DNA of 55,657 nt, from the NCBI RefSeq assembly GCF_000349565.1, contig NZ_KB714609.1, positions 128,785 to 184,441 on the forward strand, written 5' to 3'. The translations under genes were made by a program, and so were the position numbers. Of the stretch, positions 48,972 through 55,657 are shown in pieces. Origin of the DNA: Curtobacterium flaccumfaciens UCD-AKU (GTDB lineage Bacteria; Actinomycetota; Actinomycetes; Actinomycetales; Microbacteriaceae). Numbering within the stretch: the stretch's first letter is position 1; each line of letters opens with the position of its first letter. The notes below the pieces were generated by a model. It was not told the origin of the DNA. It did not search any database and saw only the letters and a program-made list of their open reading frames with translations.

Positions 48972-51641
48972 TCAGCGCACGCGCCGTCGACGCCGCAGCG
49001 CCACCATCGCGGTACCCGCACCGAACAGGAGCACCGCCGCGATGAGGCCCGGCAGGAGCGAGGCACCGGTGAACGCGAGGTCTCCGCTGCCCGTCCCGAT
49101 GCCGTTCGTACCGCTCGTACCGGCCGGGCTCGTGCCGTCCGGCGTCAGGGCACCGGGAGCCGCTTCGTTGCCCGGGCCTCCGGCTGCGCTGCCGCCGCCC
49201 TGCCCGCCATTCCCGCCGTTCGCGGGCGGATCGACCTTTGCCGTGGTGACCACCGCTGCCGACACGTCGGCTGCCAACCCGGCGGGGTCGCTCAGGTGCA
49301 GCGCGGTGACGGTCCGGTCCCGCCCGCGGGTCCGCTGCTCGTTGAGCACGACCTTCCCCAGCCCGCCGGGCAGGGCGATCCGGGTGTTCGCCCGGATCGT
49401 GCCCGCCGGGATGGTGGTGCCCGCGATCTGCCCACCCGCGGTCGTCACGGTGGCACCGCCGTGGGTCACCCGGACACGGACGTCACGGAGCTCGCCGGCG
49501 ATGCTCGTGCCCGGGTAGAGGACGACCCGTTCGAGTCGGACCTCGCCGCGGTCACTCGCCGACCGCACCGTGACCCCGTCGACACGCAGCTGTCCGGTGG
49601 CGCCGTCCCCGGCCTCGTCCGCCCGCTCGGTCACGGTGGTGCCGTCGGCGGCGGGCGCAGCGACGGGTTGCGCCGGGACGTCGCTCGGTCCGGATGCCCG
49701 GAGCGCGAAGGCGTGCCAGCGTGCGATGGCCGGGTCGTGCGGCTCCGGTGTCGGCGTGGTGCCGCCCCCTCCCGGGGTCGGGTCCGGGGCGGGCTGCGCC
49801 GCCGCCAACGTCACCTGGCCGAGCAGCACGTCGGGGTGCGTCCCGGTCAGGTCCTCGTAGCGGAGCGCCGTGAGCGTGACGGTCCCGTCCGGGTTCTCGG
49901 TCCGTTCGCCGATGTGGACGCGGACCCGTTCGGTCCCGTCCGGGGCGAGCCCCGTGTACAGGTCGGTGGCGGTGTTGATCCACACCCCGTTGACGAACAC
50001 GGCGTTCGACTCGTCGTCGAAGGAGACCGTCATCGTGCCGGCCGCCGTCACCTCGGCGTGCAACCCGTTCACGCGGAGTGCCGGCCAGCGGTAGGCGGCG
50101 ACGGGGTCGGTGGCCTCGTCCGGGATCTGCTCGAAGTGCCCGACCGAAATGGTCGCGGTGTCGCCGTCGTCCCCGATCGCCGCCGTGACGTCGGTTGCCC
50201 GGGCGGGGTAGCCGGCGGTCGCGTCGATGCGGGCGGCGGAACGGTGTTCCCCGGCACTGGTGATCCGCGGCTGCGGGGCGACCAGCGCCGTACCGTCCGT
50301 CCCCCGGACGCCCACCCCGAAGGCGGCGGTGACCCGAGCGTCCGTCGGGCTGCTCGCCCTCGCCGGGATCGTGACGGCGCCGAGCCGCACGTCGGGGTGC
50401 GCCCCCGTCAGGTCGCGGTAGTGCAGCGCGGTCAGGGTCGTGCTGCCGTCCGCGTGCACCGTGCGCTCCCCGAAGGCCACGCTGACCCGCTCCTTGCCGT
50501 CAGCGTCGACGCCGGTGTACAGGTCGGTGGCGGTGTTGATCCACACCCCGTTGACGAACACCGCGTTCGACTCGTTCGCGAAGTCCACGGTCATCGTCCC
50601 CTCCGGCGTGAGGTGGGCGTCGAGGCCGTACACGCGCAGCGCTGGCCAGCGGTACTCCGCGACCGGGTCCGAGGCCCGGTCGGGGATCTGCTCGAACGAG
50701 TCGAGGTGCACGTCCGAAGTACCGTCCGCCGCAGTCGAGACGGTGACCCCACGTGCGGTCGACGGGGAACCGTCGGCAGCGTCGACCCGGTCGGCGGTGC
50801 GCTTCGCGACGCCGGTCACCGTGGGCTGCCCGTCGATGAGCACGGTTCCGTCCGGGGCAGTCACCTGCACACCGCTGACGCTCCGGGTGGCCAGGGCGTC
50901 GCCGTGGGCCGGGGTCGGCTGCGGCGCGGGATCAGGCGTCGGAGCCGGGGTCGGGGTGGGCGTCGGCGTCGGGGTGGGTGCCGGCCAGCGGTCACCCGCC
51001 GCGCAGGAGACCGATCCGGCACGGACGCGCCAGATCTCGGAGGCACCGGCTTCGGCGTCGATGCGGAGCGCGACCGTCGTCGTGGTGCCGTCGGCGGCCG
51101 TCGTGGTGCTACCGACGACGACCTTGGTGGCGCCGTAACGGGACTCCGGCAGGTCGCGGCTCCACCCGGGCGTCGCGGTGGCCTCGGTGGTGACGTCGTC
51201 GCCGTCGATGGTCAGGCGGTCGAACGACACCGCGGGGGTGCCGCCGGGAGTGCACGCGGCGCGGAGTCCGGTGAACACGACGGGGGGACGATCGCGCAGG
51301 GTGAACTCCCCGCTCGCGATCGTCGAGGTCGCCCCGTCCGGGCCGGCCTCCGAGCGCAGACCGCTCGTGCGGGTGGTGTTGAGCTTCAGGACGTCCTGCG
51401 TCGTGTCGACCCGGGCCACCGTCGGGTCGCCCGAGTCCCAGCGCACGGCCGGGGTCGGTGCGGTGAGCGTGCCACCGTCGATGTCGGTCAGTTCGACGCC
51501 CGACGCGGCGGCGAGGGTGGCGCCGTCGGCCGCGGTGTCCGCGCTGGCCGGCAGCGCGAGCATGGGCGCCACGAGGCCGATGCCGAGCAGTGCCGAGGCC
51601 GCGAGCGCGATGACGGAACTGGTGCGTGGACGATCGGTCAT
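48972..51641 (-). CDS. Large LAFTG-anchored multidomain surface protein
   Basis: An 889-residue secreted, wall-anchored protein. After a signal peptide (about residues 1-34) come four beta-rich domains. The two middle ones (about 252-425 and 440-612) are close duplicates sharing FEQIPD, YRWPALRV, ESNAVFVNGVWINTATDLYTG, GERT and DLTGxHPDVxLG. The first (about 36-213) and last (about 640-800) are distant relatives ending in similar TxTAL/VALxI...V strands. A PTPTP linker separates domains 1 and 2. A Gly-rich stalk, LAFTG (855-859), a hydrophobic helix and RRRRRVR complete a sorting signal. The ATG at 51641 overlaps the peptidase stop (ATGA). Binding partner unknown. Confidence 0.88.
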   Translation of the reverse strand: MTDRPRTSSVIALAASALLGIGLVAPMLALPASADTAADGATLAAASGVELTDIDGGTLTAPTPAVRWDSGDPTVARVDTTQDVLKLNTTRTSGLRSEAGPDGATSTIASGEFTLRDRPPVVFTGLRAACTPGGTPAVSFDRLTIDGDDVTTEATATPGWSRDLPESRYGATKVVVGSTTTAADGTTTTVALRIDAEAGASEIWRVRAGSVSCAAGDRWPAPTPTPTPTPTPAPTPDPAPQPTPAHGDALATRSVSGVQVTAPDGTVLIDGQPTVTGVAKRTADRVDAADGSPSTARGVTVSTAADGTSDVHLDSFEQIPDRASDPVAEYRWPALRVYGLDAHLTPEGTMTVDFANESNAVFVNGVWINTATDLYTGVDADGKERVSVAFGERTVHADGSTTLTALHYRDLTGAHPDVRLGAVTIPARASSPTDARVTAAFGVGVRGTDGTALVAPQPRITSAGEHRSAARIDATAGYPARATDVTAAIGDDGDTATISVGHFEQIPDEATDPVAAYRWPALRVNGLHAEVTAAGTMTVSFDDESNAVFVNGVWINTATDLYTGLAPDGTERVRVHIGERTENPDGTVTLTALRYEDLTGTHPDVLLGQVTLAAAQPAPDPTPGGGGTTPTPEPHDPAIARWHAFALRASGPSDVPAQPVAAPAADGTTVTERADEAGDGATGQLRVDGVTVRSASDRGEVRLERVVLYPGTSIAGELRDVRVRVTHGGATVTTAGGQIAGTTIPAGTIRANTRIALPGGLGKVVLNEQRTRGRDRTVTALHLSDPAGLAADVSAAVVTTAKVDPPANGGNGGQGGGSAAGGPGNEAAPGALTPDGTSPAGTSGTNGIGTGSGDLAFTGASLLPGLIAAVLLFGAGTAMVALRRRRRVR

Positions 51642-53440
51642 CGGCGGGCCTCCTCGGCGAACGCGGTGAAGAAGGCGCGGCCGGCGGGGACGCCGACCCC
51701 GGTCACGTCGTCCCAGCCGGGTGCGGACCGGAGTCCCTGCCGACCGGTGTCCCAGAGGAACAGGGTCTCGGGCCACAGCGCTCCGGCATCGGGCCCGCGC
51801 GGCGACCAGGTGGCAGCGGAAGCGGGGCGGACGTCGCGGACGGCGTCGGTCCCGAGCATCTCGTAGAGCATCGGCGTGACGAGCCCGATCCGGACCCCCG
51901 TGGCGGCCTTGGCCATGGCGACCATCGAGGCGACCATCGGGGTCGCCAGACTCGTGCCGCCGTGCGTAACGTAGCCGGTCACGCCCTTGTGTGGCCCGTA
52001 CACGACGAAGCCGGTGTTGGGGTCGCCGATCGACGCGACGTCGGGGACGAGTCGCCCGGTCCCCGGTTCGTCGAGCAGCTGGCGCTGCCACGTCGGTCGG
52101 CCGTAGACGTCGGACTGGCCGCCGCCGGCGCCGTACGCGAAGCCCGGCGGGATGAGGGCACCGTTGCGCGCGAAGCGGGTCTCGGTCTCCCAACCAGCCT
52201 CGACCGCGACGGAACCGTCACGGGCGAGCCCGGTGCTGGTCGCTCCGACCGCGGTCACGTACGGGCTGGACGCCGGCGACGACACGTCGGGGCCGGAGTC
52301 GTGGTCACCGACGGCGCTGTTGTCGCCGTCGTTGCCAGAGGACGCGAACACCGAGATGCCCCGGGCCCCCGCCTCGACGAGCACCCGGTTCAGCAGCGTC
52401 CGGTCGTCCGCGGTGTCCAGGTCCTCGGTGGACCCGAACGACAGGCTGATGACGTCCGCACTGCCGTGTTCGACGACGTCGAGGATCCGCGAGAACAACG
52501 AGGTGGTGCTGCAGTCGTCGGCACCCCAGTACTCGATGTCGGCGTCGGGGGCCATCGCGTGCACCGCCTGCACGTCGAGGTGCTGCTCCTCTGTCCAGCT
52601 CTGCGGCCCGCCGCAGCGGGAGGTGTCCGGCGACGCCGGAGCGTGGTGCTGGTACTGCCCCGAGCGGAACGGCTGGGCGCCCGCCGCCCGGAAGTAGGTG
52701 TCCGTGTTCGCTTCGACGTCGGGGTCGTCGTAGGCGGCGACGATCGCTATGGTCGCGCCGCGTCCGGTGTACCCGGCCGGCACGTCGTGGACCTCGCGCA
52801 ACTGGGCCGGCTGGTACCCGCACAGCGCGTTCGATCGGTGCGTGACCGGCACCGATGCGGGCCAGTCCGTCGTGAGGCGCTCGCCCCACCATGCGGCGCA
52901 CTGTCCGTCGTCGGCCAGGACCGGCGGTCGCGGGACGGTCTCACCCGGTGCCGGGGTGGGTGCCGCCGCTGCTGCAGTGGTCGTCTCGGTCGGTCGGACG
53001 GCGTCAGAGTCAACGGCTCCGGACACGCCGACGACGGCGGTCAGCCCGCGTGGCACGGCGAGGGCGCGGACCGGTGCCACGGCGCTCTGTCCGGCGACGT
53101 CCCACCGCGCGAAGGAGGTGTGGAAGGCGTCCGCGATGCGCGCGGCCGTCCCGCGAACGGGCAGGGATGCGATCGAGCGCTCGACGGGGCCGACGTGGAG
53201 CCCGGCACCGCGCAACCAGGTCGCCACGGCCGGGGCGCGGTCGAGGTGCACGGGGTCGAGGAGGACGGTGAGGGACAACTCGTCGGCGGTCACCGGGTCG
53301 CCGCGCTCGGCGTGTGCGGTCCAGGCGGGGACGGAGTCCGCGAGCGGTCGGTCGGGCGAGGGCGGTGCGGGGCGCACGAGGAGCGTGCCGGGGATGATCA
53401 CGGCGAGCGCGAGCGCACCGATGAGGAAGCGTGGACGCAT
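51638..53440 (-). CDS. Secreted S53-like (sedolisin) serine peptidase
   Basis: A 600-residue exported pro-peptidase. It has an N-terminal signal/anchor (RFLIGALALAVIIPGTLLV), a pro-kumamolisin-type activation domain (about residues 40-145: LSLTVLLDPVHLDRAPAVATWL, RIADAFHTSF), a Thr/Pro linker and an S53 catalytic domain. The Glu285-x3-Asp289 pair sits in TEEQHLDVQAVHAMAPDADIEYW and the nucleophile Ser497 in HGGTSLATPM. The late GWDDVTGVGVP resembles the calcium-binding end. The usual oxyanion Asp position reads Asn370 (SSGNDGD), as in subtilisins. It is co-translated with the anchored protein, under a Zur/Fur-like box. Confidence 0.88.
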   Translation of the reverse strand: MRPRFLIGALALAVIIPGTLLVRPAPPSPDRPLADSVPAWTAHAERGDPVTADELSLTVLLDPVHLDRAPAVATWLRGAGLHVGPVERSIASLPVRGTAARIADAFHTSFARWDVAGQSAVAPVRALAVPRGLTAVVGVSGAVDSDAVRPTETTTAAAAAPTPAPGETVPRPPVLADDGQCAAWWGERLTTDWPASVPVTHRSNALCGYQPAQLREVHDVPAGYTGRGATIAIVAAYDDPDVEANTDTYFRAAGAQPFRSGQYQHHAPASPDTSRCGGPQSWTEEQHLDVQAVHAMAPDADIEYWGADDCSTTSLFSRILDVVEHGSADVISLSFGSTEDLDTADDRTLLNRVLVEAGARGISVFASSGNDGDNSAVGDHDSGPDVSSPASSPYVTAVGATSTGLARDGSVAVEAGWETETRFARNGALIPPGFAYGAGGGQSDVYGRPTWQRQLLDEPGTGRLVPDVASIGDPNTGFVVYGPHKGVTGYVTHGGTSLATPMVASMVAMAKAATGVRIGLVTPMLYEMLGTDAVRDVRPASAATWSPRGPDAGALWPETLFLWDTGRQGLRSAPGWDDVTGVGVPAGRAFFTAFAEEARR

Positions 53441-53507
53441 GGGTTCCTGGTCTGCTGAGAGGCGGGGACGCAGCGCTGCGCGCTGCCACAGCGACCTTAC
53501 ATGCAAC

Positions 53508-53522
53508 TGATAATCGTTATCA
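53508..53522. promoter_or_regulatory. Zur/Fur-family operator
   Basis: TGATAATCGTTATCA is an inverted repeat (TGATAA-TCG-TTATCA) in a very G+C-rich region, 68 nt upstream of the S53 peptidase start. It closely resembles known Zur and Fur boxes and differs from the DtxR box at 14561. Zinc (or iron) repression of the peptidase-surface protein operon is inferred. Confidence 0.7.
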
Positions 53523-53552
53523 CTCGCAGGACACGAGCAGTCGGGACAAACG

Positions 53553-53584
53553 GGAGGCCCGGTGTCAACTGACACCGGGCCTCC
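53553..53584. terminator. Hairpin terminator after purA-ptp
   Basis: 15-bp arms (GGAGGCCCGGTGTCA at 53553-53567 and 53570-53584) enclose a 2-nt loop, just downstream of the phosphatase gene stop on the minus strand. Confidence 0.85.
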
Positions 53585-53598
53585 TGTCCGTCAGGGGG

Positions 53599-55556
<1,958 letters not shown>

Positions 55557-55657
55557 CTATCGGCTGGTCACCTGCGCGCCACCCGGCGTGACGCCCCTGT
55601 GGACGGCGCGCTGCGCGAGGCTCCGGACGCGACCAGACGGACGGACGGGAGGCGCGG

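Overview
The window is about 70% G+C, uses many GTG starts, and carries actinobacterial signatures: purSQL, a DtxR/IdeR-type iron box, LAFTG-type cell-wall sorting signals, an actinobacterial Wzz/BY-kinase and DUF4012. The gene content fits a Gram-positive actinobacterium, most plausibly family Microbacteriaceae (Curtobacterium-like). That genus guess comes from protein style, not from a search. No rRNA, tRNA, CRISPR array, transposase or phage gene was seen.

Region 1 (1-15.5 kb) is mostly core metabolism and stress. It holds catalase with a Fur-family regulator, an acyltransferase-3 protein, a CtaG-like membrane protein, and a PadR repressor coupled to a DHA2 drug exporter. The purSQL purine operon, a 2-hydroxyacid dehydrogenase, a lactonase-fold protein coupled to chorismate mutase, a DUF1304 protein, an iron-siderophore binding lipoprotein behind a DtxR box, and aroE follow.

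Region 2 (15.5-22.3 kb) is accessory. It has an SDR oxidoreductase, a YchJ protein with Ohr, two tandem membrane paralogues, an SRAP-domain protein, two tandem 109-residue paralogues of unknown family, a VanZ-like protein and a small LAFTG-anchored surface protein.

Region 3 (22.3-41.4 kb) is one long minus-strand Wzx/Wzy exopolysaccharide locus. In transcription order it holds a BY-kinase/Wzz chain-length regulator, an Asp-box membrane protein, a priming sugar transferase, a WecG/TagA transferase, two GT4s, a GT2, a Wzy-like polymerase, another GT4, a left-handed-helix acetyltransferase, another glycosyltransferase, a GT11-type fucosyltransferase, the Wzx flippase, a GT14 enzyme, gmd, fcl and DUF4012. 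Gmd and Fcl make GDP-L-fucose and the GT11 enzyme would use it, so the polymer is probably fucosylated. The central glycosyltransferase block looks lower in G+C than its flanks.

Region 4 (41.5-55.7 kb) holds two CPBP proteases, a SpoIIE-type phosphatase, a TetR-like regulator, a lipoprotein, a NarL-type two-component system and an SRPBCC protein. An operon of a secreted S53-like peptidase and a four-domain wall-anchored protein lies behind a Zur/Fur-like box. The window ends with purA coupled to a low-molecular-weight tyrosine phosphatase.

The most interesting non-coding observations are threefold. Many transcription-unit-leading genes have a TANNNT-like hexamer 6-7 nt before the start codon and no Shine-Dalgarno, which predicts leaderless mRNAs. 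A family of intergenic palindromic elements flanked by AACACGCCGKCGTC direct repeats occurs twice. A second palindromic element with GTGAGCAGAAG arms also occurs twice.
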